Assembly (NCBI GenBank): GCA_947503555.1
Contig: CANNEE010000001.1
Coordinates: 186,001-250,000, forward strand
Origin: an uncultured Shewanella sp.
Lineage (GTDB): Bacteria > Pseudomonadota > Gammaproteobacteria > Enterobacterales > Shewanellaceae
Length of the DNA stretch: 64,000 nucleotides
Direction of reading: 5' to 3'
Every line of letters begins with the position of its first letter. Within the stretch, counting starts at the first letter, position 1. Position numbers and translations under genes: made by a program. Positions 1-7,687 of this stretch are shown here, one piece after another. Under the pieces are notes generated by a model that was not told the DNA's origin, made no database searches, and worked only from the letters and a program-made list of their open reading frames with translations.

Positions 1-633
1 GTGCATACGCGCTTACCTAGTAAGAATTTACCCCATGGCAGTGAGATCTCACCTTGGGTCAGTAAGGCCATGTTTAGAGAATCAAAACTACTCAAACCCA
101 ATATTCAGTTTGCGCTCCATAACGCCGGCGGCGTACGTCAATCCTTAGAAAAAGGCAGTATCAGCGTCGCCGACGTAATTGGTAGAATCCTTCCTTTTGA
201 GCTGCCTTTGGTCACTTATAAGATCCAAGGAAAATACCTCTATCAAGCACTGGAGTCTGCAATTAATTCTGCCACCAACAATGGCATCAAAGGCACAGGT
301 GCAGGAAGCTTTCCCTATACCTATGGGCTTAAGTATTTCTATGATGGACGCAAGCCTTTAGGTCAGCGCCTGTTTAAGCTAGAAATGCTCGATGAATCAA
401 GCACCAGCCCTTACTGGCGAGAAATAGTAATGGATGAATATTATATCGGTGTCTCGACAAGCTATACGGCTTCAGGAAAAGAAGGTTATCAGGCACTACT
501 TGAGGCACAATGGCAACAACCAATAGATGGCCTATTGCTATCTGATGCCTTTATGAACTTTATTCGTAAACAAGAAACTATGGCTCTAGAACTAACACCA
601 CAAGTGCACTATACAAGCCACAGGCAGCCTTAA
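1..633 (+). CDS. 5'-nucleotidase / UDP-sugar hydrolase family protein, C-terminal part (gene runs in from the left edge)
   Basis: The 210 visible residues match the 5'-nucleotidase C-terminal (substrate-binding) domain that follows the metallophosphoesterase domain in UshA-type enzymes. Visible landmarks are NAGGVR at about residues 41-46, the ISVADVIGRILPF segment after it, and the aromatic GSFPYTYGLKYFY stretch where family members hold the nucleotide base. The metal-binding catalytic domain must lie left of base 1, so the GTG at base 1 is most likely internal. Family members are usually periplasmic and hydrolyse extracellular nucleotides. The stop overlaps the convergent GNAT gene by four bases. 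Which substrate is preferred cannot be told from this half. Confidence 0.85.
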   Translation: MHTRLPSKNLPHGSEISPWVSKAMFRESKLLKPNIQFALHNAGGVRQSLEKGSISVADVIGRILPFELPLVTYKIQGKYLYQALESAINSATNNGIKGTGAGSFPYTYGLKYFYDGRKPLGQRLFKLEMLDESSTSPYWREIVMDEYYIGVSTSYTASGKEGYQALLEAQWQQPIDGLLLSDAFMNFIRKQETMALELTPQVHYTSHRQP

Positions 634-1103
634 TCTAATTGTTTCTCCATCTCATAACAGAGTAAGGTTTGCCCTCTTTTTTGCTGGTAAACCTTACCGC
701 TAACCCTAAAACCTAAATGCTCAAATATAGGCCGAGACACTTTTGAGGCATGAGCGCTCAGTTTAGGATAACCTTGACAATAGGCCCACTGCTCTAGCTG
801 TTGGAATAAAGCTTTACTTAAACTTCTGCCTTGGTATTGAGGTAAAATATATAGGTGCTCGATATAACCTCGCTCAGGATATCGAGTCACACAGTTGATA
901 AACCCAACACATTGCTCACCTTGGATAACCACCCAACTCTGGGTTTGGGTTAATTGTCCTAGCCAATATCGTTTCGATCTCGGTGCTGCGGACCAAGCTT
1001 GCAACTGGGAAGGTGAATATAACTGTTTATCTATATTCATAATTGCATTGTGATAAATCCCAGCTATACATGCTGCATCCCTAGGCTGAAATCCACGGAT
1101 CAA
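630..1103 (-). CDS. GNAT family N-acetyltransferase
   Basis: A 157-residue single-domain GNAT fold. The acetyl-CoA pyrophosphate-binding loop appears as QYQGRSLSKALF (about 89-100), preceded by the beta-4 strand YIEHLYILP. The C-terminal KVSRPIFEHLGFRVSGK segment is the usual motif B region. The start read here is TTG, since no in-frame ATG precedes the MIRGFQPRDA-like N-terminus, with a GGGA run a little far upstream. The substrate is unknown. The gene is single, convergent with the nucleotidase gene, and separated from the next upstream gene by a terminator and a palindromic repeat. Confidence 0.8.
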   Translation of the reverse strand: MIRGFQPRDAACIAGIYHNAIMNIDKQLYSPSQLQAWSAAPRSKRYWLGQLTQTQSWVVIQGEQCVGFINCVTRYPERGYIEHLYILPQYQGRSLSKALFQQLEQWAYCQGYPKLSAHASKVSRPIFEHLGFRVSGKVYQQKRGQTLLCYEMEKQLD

Positions 1104-1137
1104 TATAATGCTTCCCTATTCTCCAAACACAGAAACG

Positions 1138-1161
1138 AAAAAGCCCTGACATTCAGGGCTT
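1138..1161 (-). terminator. Rho-independent terminator of the small secreted-protein gene
   Basis: A perfect 9-bp stem (AAGCCCTGA / TCAGGGCTT) with a 3-base loop. On the minus strand it is followed by a run of five T. It lies downstream of the gene ending at 1251. Confidence 0.8.
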
Positions 1162-1166
1162 GTATG

Positions 1167-1236
1167 ATACCAATCTAACTAAATCTCTGTTCAATTCAGA
1201 ACCGCTGAGTGATCACATATTTAGTGCGATTGGTAT
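1167..1236. repeat. 70-bp palindromic repeat with ATACCAATC ends
   Basis: The left arm ATACCAATCTAACTAAAT and the right arm, read in reverse complement ATACCAATCGCACTAAAT, match at 16 of 18 positions and enclose about 34 bp. Elements with ATACCAATC termini are a recurrent intergenic repeat type in marine gammaproteobacteria (recalled, not searched). It sits between a terminator and the stop codon of the gene at 1251. No coding capacity. Confidence 0.65.
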
Positions 1237-1250
1237 AAGTAGAAACCGAG

Positions 1251-1553
1251 TTACTTTTTCTCGATTTTACCAACAAACAGCAACTCATCAAAAGTGCGAT
1301 TCAGCGTCTTGCTGGTGAAATCATTCATCCACATCTGCTCCATCACCACGACTTTATCACCTTTAGTTACTTCAACTTGAGGACCTGCCGCCCAAAAGGT
1401 TTTGCCATCTTCTTTAATTTGAACATAAGTGTATCCACCACTATTCATGGTTTCTACCACTTCTCCTTCATGCATAACCCCTTGCGCCCATGCACTTGAT
1501 ACACCCAATGCCAATGTGGCCGCAGCAACTAGCTTCACTAACTTTGCAATCAT
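1251..1553 (-). CDS. Small secreted protein, NrfJ-like
   Basis: 100 residues with a clear signal peptide (positively charged start, hydrophobic LVAAATLALGV, cleavage after AWA near residue 23). The mature part is about 77 residues of predicted beta structure containing the GGYTYVQIKEDGKTFW motif and a KGDKVVV segment. These resemble the small periplasmic NrfJ-like/OB-fold-like proteins found in respiratory bacteria. AGGA lies eight bases before the ATG. It has no cysteine or haem motif, so it is not a cytochrome. The assignment rests on remembered motif similarity; molecular function is unknown. Confidence 0.6.
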   Translation of the reverse strand: MIAKLVKLVAAATLALGVSSAWAQGVMHEGEVVETMNSGGYTYVQIKEDGKTFWAAGPQVEVTKGDKVVVMEQMWMNDFTSKTLNRTFDELLFVGKIEKK

Positions 1554-1709
1554 CTTATTATTCCTATCATTTATGATTATGAGCTAATGCTCATACACAC
1601 CTAACTTCTATTGATAATAGAGCACATTTAAACGGTTTGTCTGACAGACCTAGAAGGATTAAAGCACGGGAAATAGGGTAAGTCGTTAATACAAAGCTAG
1701 AAATATTAC

Positions 1710-1940
1710 TTAGATCTCACTCTTATCATCATCTCTTACCAGCGGCGCCAACATAGCTTCTAAACCATTAAGCTTCACTTCATAAATCAAAGCTAATTGC
1801 TCCCCCAATTTTCCCTCAGGAAAACCTTTACTATGAAACCAAACAAGATAAGGCTCTGGAAGGTGCAGTAATTTTCGACCTGCATATTTACCAAATGGCA
1901 TTTTTTGATTAACAGCAGCAATAAGCTGACTTTGATTCAT
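1710..1940 (-). CDS. DUF3820 family protein
   Basis: A 76-residue protein built around the DUF3820 signature: MPFGKYAGRKLLHLPEPYL, then VWFHSKGFPEGKLGEQL and YEVKLNGLE. An in-frame ATG four codons upstream (1952) is possible. The ATG at 1940 is preferred because GGAG lies six bases before it. The family is widespread in gammaproteobacteria as a short stand-alone protein of unknown function; related sequences occur in exonuclease-associated proteins, so a nucleic-acid role has been guessed but is not shown here. Monocistronic, no signal peptide. Confidence 0.75.
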   Translation of the reverse strand: MNQSQLIAAVNQKMPFGKYAGRKLLHLPEPYLVWFHSKGFPEGKLGEQLALIYEVKLNGLEAMLAPLVRDDDKSEI

Positions 1941-2144
1941 ACCAAACTCCATAGCGATCTAGATCACATTTTTACAAACAAGCCAAATATCAATTTCGAC
2001 TACATTGAGCACCATTGTATCAAGCCTTAAACATTTTTAGCACCACCACAAAGCACAAATACAAAGTAAACTACTGAATTTAAAGCAAAACAACCTAAAT
2101 TCAAGTTGACTTTGCTATGCCAAATATCTGACTTTTAATAGAAT

Positions 2145-2190
2145 GCGTCAAAGTGCTAATAAGCGCCAAAAAATTGAATAAGGCGTCAAA
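2145..2190 (+). promoter_or_regulatory. Three GCG(T/C)CAAA octamers upstream of the parA-like gene
   Basis: Direct copies begin at 2145 (GCGTCAAA), 2163 (GCGCCAAA) and 2183 (GCGTCAAA), spaced 18 and 20 bp apart, in the otherwise AT-rich 390-bp gap before the parA-like gene. Short direct repeats upstream of parA are a common operator or centromere layout for ribbon-helix-helix partition proteins. This reading is inference. Nothing else was recognised in the 1941-2329 gap. Confidence 0.3.
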
Positions 2191-2329
2191 AATCAACCTA
2201 TTGCATAGCGTACTGTAAGACTCTACATTAGTTTTGTGGTTATGTTTTAAGCCACATCTATGACCACTATCAAAGTAGATTAGAAACACATTAAAACACC
2301 CTAACGGCTTGCTCAATAAAGGTGAACTT

Positions 2330-3070
2330 ATGCTAATACTTGTAGGCGGAGAAAAAGGTGGAAGTGGTAAAAGCTGCCTAGCACAAAACATTGCAGTCAT
2401 GCTTGCTCACGAATGTAATGCTTCAATTATTATGGTCGATTGCGATCCCCAAAGGTCGACATCTGACTGGATACAAGCCCGTAATAACACAGCAAATCTA
2501 ACTCCTATCAATTGTGTTCAGTTGTATGGAAAAATACGCAATGACCTACTTAGCCTTGAACAACATTATGATTGCGTTATCGTTGACTGCGGTGGACAAG
2601 ATAATCTAGCCCTCAGAGCAAGTATGTCAGTAGCTTCCCATATCCTTATGCCCTTAAGACCAAAGCGTCGTGACCTCAAGACAGTTAGCCATATGGATGA
2701 TATTGTCGCGACCTGTAGAATGGTCAATCCTAAACTCAAAGCATCATTTGTGATGTCACAATGCCCTAGTTTACCAAGTCAAGCCACACGTATTATTGAA
2801 GCGAAGGAAATCTGTCGCACATACGATATCAATGTCTTAGATGCTATCACCTATGCTCGTAATATCTATGATGACAGTGAAGAGTCAGGCCGCTCGGTTT
2901 TAGAAATAGAGCCTAAGGGCAAAGCCGCTTCTGAAATTCGAGGCATTGCATTAGAGCTGCTTGAAGCAAAAAGTGTCGAAGACGTCAAACAGCATTTCAT
3001 TAGCCAACAGCTTGCAAGAGGTAGTTATAATGGGACTCGCCGATCTCAAGAAAAAGCCTACGTCAATTGA
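2330..3070 (+). CDS. ParA/MinD-type ATPase (type Ib, ParF-like)
   Basis: 246 residues beginning almost directly with the deviant Walker A motif KGGSGKS (residues 9-15, with the family's signature Lys), followed by VDCDP (36-40, Walker A') and VIVDCGGQD (Walker B region). The absence of an N-terminal DNA-binding domain puts it with short type Ib ParA proteins such as ParF. The ATG at 2330 has AAGGTGA just upstream; an in-frame TTG at 2309 lacks such support. The 3' end overlaps the next gene by 41 bp, so the two are translationally coupled. The ORF continues through a low-complexity tail. It may partition a replicon, be a plasmid remnant, or position another cellular cargo. Confidence 0.85.
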   Translation: MLILVGGEKGGSGKSCLAQNIAVMLAHECNASIIMVDCDPQRSTSDWIQARNNTANLTPINCVQLYGKIRNDLLSLEQHYDCVIVDCGGQDNLALRASMSVASHILMPLRPKRRDLKTVSHMDDIVATCRMVNPKLKASFVMSQCPSLPSQATRIIEAKEICRTYDINVLDAITYARNIYDDSEESGRSVLEIEPKGKAASEIRGIALELLEAKSVEDVKQHFISQQLARGSYNGTRRSQEKAYVN

Positions 3071-3398
3071 AGCTAAGCTAAATAAATCTGTCTCAATTGA
3101 TGATTTTATCAATGATGCACAACGCTATGCTTCAGGGCAGGCTGAACTTGCTCTCAGTGGAGGTTGCGCTCTCCCCCGCGACATAGAGTTAAGCCATCTC
3201 AAATCCAGTAGACAGTTGAGTCAGAATCAACTGCATGAACTTAGTAGGTCCAATAAGCCCATATTTAAACATGCCACCTTTAGCTTGTCTGAAGCCGCCA
3301 TCGTTCAGCTATCTACCATGGCCTTAAAGAAAAACATGGCAAAGTCCAAATTATTACGTCAATTGATTTATAAGGAGTTTATGTTAGAAAACAATTGA
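3030..3398 (+). CDS. Small protein with probable C-terminal ribbon-helix-helix domain; partner of the ParA-like ATPase
   Basis: 122 residues. The first 80 are polar and probably flexible. Residues 82-118 (ATFSLSEAAIVQLSTMALKK followed by NMAKSKLLRQLIYKEF) have the strand-helix-helix pattern of CopG/ParG-type ribbon-helix-helix proteins. The ATG at 3030, with AAGAGG before it, lies inside the 3' end of the ATPase gene, in the usual order ATPase then DNA-binding adaptor. By analogy with ParG, the N-terminal tail would stimulate the ATPase and the RHH dimer would bind repeated operator DNA. The RHH call is by pattern only. The N-terminal LADLKKKPTSIEAKL segment is not recognised. Confidence 0.6.
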   Translation: MGLADLKKKPTSIEAKLNKSVSIDDFINDAQRYASGQAELALSGGCALPRDIELSHLKSSRQLSQNQLHELSRSNKPIFKHATFSLSEAAIVQLSTMALKKNMAKSKLLRQLIYKEFMLENN

Positions 3399-3455
3399 AT
3401 AATATAAAAGCACCTTCAAATTATCTTGATTGGATATTATAGGCGTTCAACTAGA

Positions 3456-3516
3456 ACAAAAGTTGCAATTAATACACTAAGCAAATGTTGCAATTAATAC
3501 ACTAAGCAAATGTTGC
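3456..3516. repeat. 25-bp tandem array of GCAAATGTTGC dyads
   Basis: Two identical 25-bp units (3462-3486 and 3487-3511) run into a partial third. Each register carries the 11-bp dyad GCAA-ATG-TTGC at 3481 and 3506, and a 9/11 match stands exactly 25 bp earlier at 3456. The array ends 16 bases before the ATG at 3533. It is therefore either the operator of the binding-protein/cyclase genes or a binding array for the RHH protein encoded just upstream. Confidence 0.75.
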
Positions 3517-3532
3517 ATAGTCGTTAACTTCC

Positions 3533-5008
3533 ATGTTTTACTGGAACAAAATGGATTTAGGAAGAACTATTTTGCTTCGTGGCTTAATTGGTATATTTGC
3601 GATTATCTGTCTTAGTATCAGCTTCTTCAGCGATGCCAAGTTTACGTTGGAAAAAATTCCTCCGCTCACCAACAAACAAGAAATTACGCTAGTTGCTGAA
3701 GAAGGCTTTTGGACAGACTACCTAAGGCAGCAAGTACTCCCCAAGTTCAGTGCTCAAACAGGTGTGCCTGTCAATGTAGTGACAGCTAGCCTAGACAATA
3801 TGTATCACCTGCAGACTCAGTCCCTTAAAAACGGATTAGGCAAATATGATCTATTGACCATGGAGGCAGGGTGGGCCAAAGAGTGGGCCTCTAACGGCTA
3901 TACAGTTCCTCTTATCGAGTTAGCGAGACTCTACGATCCTGATGGTGAACAGGCCATGATGAATTATCTAGAGCCCTACTATAAATCTTTGCTAGCTATC
4001 CTTTCCTATCGCGGCGAATTACACTCTATTCCCTATAACAACTATGTGATGGGTAATCACTATCGACAAGATCTTTTTGAACACCCTCAAGAAAAAGCAA
4101 ACTTTTCAAAACAATACGGATATCCACTGAGCCCGCCCGCTACATTAGCTCAGTTAAGAGATACCGCAGAATTTTTTACTCGCTCAAAAGGGCAATCATT
4201 AGCAGGTAAAACGCTGCAACATCATTTCTACGGTTTGGCACTCATGTCGGGCAATCGCCCCCATATCAATGATGAATTTTCCAGTATGCTGTGGAGCCAA
4301 AACACCAATTGGTTTACACCTAAGTACGATGATAAGCAGCAGCTCACCCATTTTGAGCTTTCAATGCAAAACGCAAATGCCCTGCGAATCGCCCAACTTT
4401 ATCATGAGCTAAAAACATTTGCCCCGCCAGCTGATGCTAGCTACGCCTTTTTAGAAGCAAGTTCAGCCCTTAATTCTGGTCAAGTCGCCATGTGGCCTTT
4501 TGCCTACAACAACCTTTGGAAAGAATCCGTAAAGGTCGAGTCCAATATACCTGATGCCAAACTCGCTGTAGCCCAAGTACCGGGTGGGCATCCCTACAAT
4601 GGTGCTTATGCCTTCGCAGTCAGCTTTGACAGTAAAAACCCCCAAGCAGCATACTGGCTGCTAAAGTACATGGGCTCCTATGAGGCACAACTTGCTTATG
4701 CTATGGGAGGCGGTAACCCTTGCCGACAAGATGTGGTGCAAGCTGACATATTTAAACAGGAACAATACCGCTCTATCGCAGGCGCATTTCAAGCCAGTCA
4801 TGAAGCTAACCTAAGCTGGTCAACCAAGGTATTAGGCAAGGGGCACTTTACCAGCACAGCAATGGGACAAATTTACCCTGAACTAACGCGGGCTTGTTAT
4901 GATATCAGTCGCTATCCAGCGTTAGCTAATGACAGACTGCTAAAACTCAACAACAAGATAAAAGCATTACAGAACCGATACGGTGAGCGGCCTATAGTAG
5001 AAAAATGA
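3533..5008 (+). CDS. Extracellular solute-binding protein (family 1-like), membrane-anchored or secreted
   Basis: 491 residues with an N-terminal hydrophobic helix (about 15-34) acting as signal or anchor. A MalE-type periplasmic binding fold follows: an ITLVAEEGFWTDYL first strand, the YDLLTMEAGWAKEWASNGY hinge region, and the PGGHPYNGAYAFAVS segment typical of the C-lobe. No ABC permease or ATPase gene is adjacent. Instead the stop overlaps the start of a diguanylate cyclase (ATGA). That context suggests a ligand sensor rather than a transporter component. A second ATG at 3551 has a slightly better upstream GGA; the start is uncertain by six codons. Ligand unknown. Confidence 0.8.
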   Translation: MFYWNKMDLGRTILLRGLIGIFAIICLSISFFSDAKFTLEKIPPLTNKQEITLVAEEGFWTDYLRQQVLPKFSAQTGVPVNVVTASLDNMYHLQTQSLKNGLGKYDLLTMEAGWAKEWASNGYTVPLIELARLYDPDGEQAMMNYLEPYYKSLLAILSYRGELHSIPYNNYVMGNHYRQDLFEHPQEKANFSKQYGYPLSPPATLAQLRDTAEFFTRSKGQSLAGKTLQHHFYGLALMSGNRPHINDEFSSMLWSQNTNWFTPKYDDKQQLTHFELSMQNANALRIAQLYHELKTFAPPADASYAFLEASSALNSGQVAMWPFAYNNLWKESVKVESNIPDAKLAVAQVPGGHPYNGAYAFAVSFDSKNPQAAYWLLKYMGSYEAQLAYAMGGGNPCRQDVVQADIFKQEQYRSIAGAFQASHEANLSWSTKVLGKGHFTSTAMGQIYPELTRACYDISRYPALANDRLLKLNNKIKALQNRYGERPIVEK

Positions 5009-6735
5009 AACCAGAAAAGCCTTTAGTTAGTCTAAAACAAAAAATAGCCATAGCCTTCTACCTTGTTGTTCTTATGACGATAAGTATTGGTGTGGTGGCC
5101 ATTATTCTTTCTCAGGGGCTAAAGTTCAAAGTCGATCATCTTGTTACTGAAGATATGCTTAAAGTCACCACAGCATTGAACCTAGCGAAAGATGCCCACA
5201 AGCTACAAACTATCACTGCAAAATTGGATATCACACCAAGGGAAGATCTTAAACAATACGAAAACCAACGTCGGAACAACCTCGACGCATTAGAGATAAA
5301 ATGGCAAGAGCTACTGGATGACTCAAGGCAACTGGCCTCTCTCTCCTTATCACTGGCCTTTAAACAGCAGCTTGAACAGCATATTGACCGCCAATTGCAT
5401 TACGTGCAGCAAATGAGTTTAATCAAGGCTATTACCGAAAGAGCGCTCTCTTCCCATATTCAAGCTTACAACCTTCAAACCAACCTTATTAATATTCAAA
5501 ATAGCTTCGCTAAAGACATTACCGCTAAGTTAAGAAACATAGATACGCTAACCAGCTTAGCACTGGACAAGCGACAAATTAGGCAGGCTAAAAGCCTAAT
5601 AAAACAACATGAAGAGCTGGCACGATTTCTTCATTACGGAGAGCAGCTTTTCGCTCAATTAGCTCAACTCTCGCCAAATGAGAACATCCCTAAAATAAAC
5701 CAACTACAGCGTACAAGTATGCGCCTTTACTTAATTATGGATGCAAGCTTCACTAAAGAGGATGAGCTCTATCCCCTTGCCCAGAACTGGCTGTCTCTTA
5801 TTCAAGAAAACATCATAGGTGAGGATAATATCTTCTTACTGACACGAGATGCGAAAAAGAGCCATAACATAGCGAGTGCTCACCTAAGCTATCAAGCAAG
5901 TGCAGCCCAAGATATCAGTGAATTTGCACAAAGGCTGGTTTCCCATGTAGAGCTCAGTATTGAGAAGTCACGCCAAAAGCTCAAAACGGACAGCACAGCA
6001 TTTGTAGTCTTGATTATTTTTGCGGGGATCATCTACGCCTTTTTTGTCTGGCTAACGAACTGGCACTTTATCTCTAAGGGCATCATTAAACCGGTTATCG
6101 CCACCAGTCATGCCATGAATGCTATTGCCAATGAAAAACTCGACACTCAACTACCAAGGACAGATAACTTAGAGCTACATCAAATGGTCACCTCGTTAGA
6201 AACCCTAAAGAGTTATGCGGCTCAGGTGAAAGCAGTGTCAGAAATAGATGGATTAACAGGTGTCTATAATAGACGCTACTTTGACCAACAATTGACCACA
6301 TTAATCAGCAGGTGTAATGAACAGCAACTCCCTCTATCACTGATTTTGTTTGATATAGATAAGTTCAAACAATATAACGATAAGTATGGCCATCTTGCCG
6401 GAGACCAATGCTTAAAGCGGGTACTAAGGACAGTAAAATCTCAGCTTCATCGCCCAGCAGATATGATTGCACGTTATGGGGGTGATGAGTTCGTCATTCT
6501 ATTACCTAACACCTTAGAACAAGATGCCCTAACCATAGCAGAGAAAATTAGAATAAAAGTATTTGATCTTGCTATTCCCCATGCCGACTCTGATTACGAC
6601 AATAGAATCACCATTAGCCTAGGGGTAGCCAGCATGCTATGTACTGGCATCAACACCAGTGACGCCTTGATTCAATATGCTGATAAAGCACTTTATCAAG
6701 CCAAAGCCGATGGACGAAACCGCTCCTCTAGCTAA
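5005..6735 (+). CDS. Membrane diguanylate cyclase with periplasmic sensor region, HAMP and GGDEF
   Basis: 576 residues: transmembrane helix 1 (about 13-32), a roughly 300-residue helical periplasmic region resembling TorS-type or helical-bundle sensors, helix 2 (about 330-352), a HAMP-like linker, then a GGDEF domain. The active-site motif GGDEF is intact at 492-496, and the product-inhibition I-site RPAD stands at 483-486, exactly five residues earlier. It should make cyclic di-GMP from GTP with feedback control. The four-base overlap with the binding-protein gene points to a TorT/TorS- or NspS/MbaA-like arrangement in which the loaded binding protein controls the cyclase. No EAL domain. Confidence 0.9.
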   Translation: MKPEKPLVSLKQKIAIAFYLVVLMTISIGVVAIILSQGLKFKVDHLVTEDMLKVTTALNLAKDAHKLQTITAKLDITPREDLKQYENQRRNNLDALEIKWQELLDDSRQLASLSLSLAFKQQLEQHIDRQLHYVQQMSLIKAITERALSSHIQAYNLQTNLINIQNSFAKDITAKLRNIDTLTSLALDKRQIRQAKSLIKQHEELARFLHYGEQLFAQLAQLSPNENIPKINQLQRTSMRLYLIMDASFTKEDELYPLAQNWLSLIQENIIGEDNIFLLTRDAKKSHNIASAHLSYQASAAQDISEFAQRLVSHVELSIEKSRQKLKTDSTAFVVLIIFAGIIYAFFVWLTNWHFISKGIIKPVIATSHAMNAIANEKLDTQLPRTDNLELHQMVTSLETLKSYAAQVKAVSEIDGLTGVYNRRYFDQQLTTLISRCNEQQLPLSLILFDIDKFKQYNDKYGHLAGDQCLKRVLRTVKSQLHRPADMIARYGGDEFVILLPNTLEQDALTIAEKIRIKVFDLAIPHADSDYDNRITISLGVASMLCTGINTSDALIQYADKALYQAKADGRNRSSS

Positions 6736-6808
6736 ATTATCCAGGCCCACTTGTAAACTCCCGACTAAGCCCCAATACCAATAAGTACGGGTCTTAACTG
6801 GAGTATGC

Positions 6809-7630
6809 ATGCTAGCCATTATTCTTATCTGTGTTATTGCAACAGGAGCAATATATTGGATTGCCTCCAGTAACAACCGTATCAAGATACGTCGTCAAGC
6901 CATTGCCAGCATGCCCTTTCCTACGGCTTGGCGTAAAATCATTAAACACAGAGTCCCCTACTTTCGATACCTTCCCGATCACTTAAAGCTCGAGCTTAAA
7001 CGGCATATAAAAATATTCATGTCAGAAAAAATATTTATAGGCTGTGACGGACTAAAGGTCACAGATGAGATGAAGGTAACCATAGCAACACAAGCTTGTT
7101 TATTGTTATTAAACAACCCTAGAAACTATTATCCCACCTTAAAACAGATACTCATCTACCCTTCAGCTTTTAAAGTCAGTAGTGAGCAAAGCAATGAGCT
7201 TGGACTGTCTTGGGTGCAGCAAAGAGTGCTATCAGGAGAATCCTGGCAGGATGGCAAGGTTATCCTGTCATGGCAAGACACCTTAGAGGGGGCCCAAGAC
7301 CCATTTGATGGCAATAATGTCGTTATTCATGAATTTGCCCATCAATTGGATCAACAAACAGGCACAGCCAACGGCGCTCCAGAATTATCATCAAAATTAG
7401 CATATGAATCTTGGTCAAGCGTACTTTCAAAGGAGTTCGCATTATTGCAAGCTAAAAAGCAGCAAGGTGAAAGCTCACTGCTAAGTCACTATGGAGCGAC
7501 TAATCCTGCTGAGTTTTTTGCCGTTATTTCCGAGGTATTTTTTGAACAACCCAAAGCTTTGGCTAACGAGCACCCAGAGCTTTACCGTGAACTTAAAGGT
7601 TTTTATCAGATAGACCCGTTAACTTGGTAG
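6809..7630 (+). CDS. mtfA: M90 family zinc metallopeptidase, MtfA-like
   Basis: 273 residues. The zinc-binding HEFAH motif is at 174-178, followed by QLD (Asp181) as in the MtfA/M90 family, with the downstream NPAEFFAVISEVFFEQP segment that supplies further conserved residues. In E. coli MtfA binds the glucose repressor Mlc and has aminopeptidase activity. Unlike the E. coli protein, this one opens with a hydrophobic helix (LAIILICVIATGAIYWIA), so it is probably anchored to the inner membrane. TGGAG precedes the ATG by five bases. Its link to Mlc in this organism is not shown. Confidence 0.88.
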   Translation: MLAIILICVIATGAIYWIASSNNRIKIRRQAIASMPFPTAWRKIIKHRVPYFRYLPDHLKLELKRHIKIFMSEKIFIGCDGLKVTDEMKVTIATQACLLLLNNPRNYYPTLKQILIYPSAFKVSSEQSNELGLSWVQQRVLSGESWQDGKVILSWQDTLEGAQDPFDGNNVVIHEFAHQLDQQTGTANGAPELSSKLAYESWSSVLSKEFALLQAKKQQGESSLLSHYGATNPAEFFAVISEVFFEQPKALANEHPELYRELKGFYQIDPLTW

Positions 7631-7687
7631 TAACAACAAGTTCCAGTATGCTATTGCAACCTTAGCTAACTGAAGATCACTCACCCT

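Noticed and set aside
1953-1968. CRP-like sequence TGTGATCTAGATCGCT (minus) just before the DUF3820 gene
   Set aside because: Two mismatches in the second half-site and too close to the start codon for a typical activator site.
2101-2400. 99-residue minus-strand reading frame across the parA promoter
   Set aside because: Overlaps the well supported parA start, has no family resemblance and no ribosome site.
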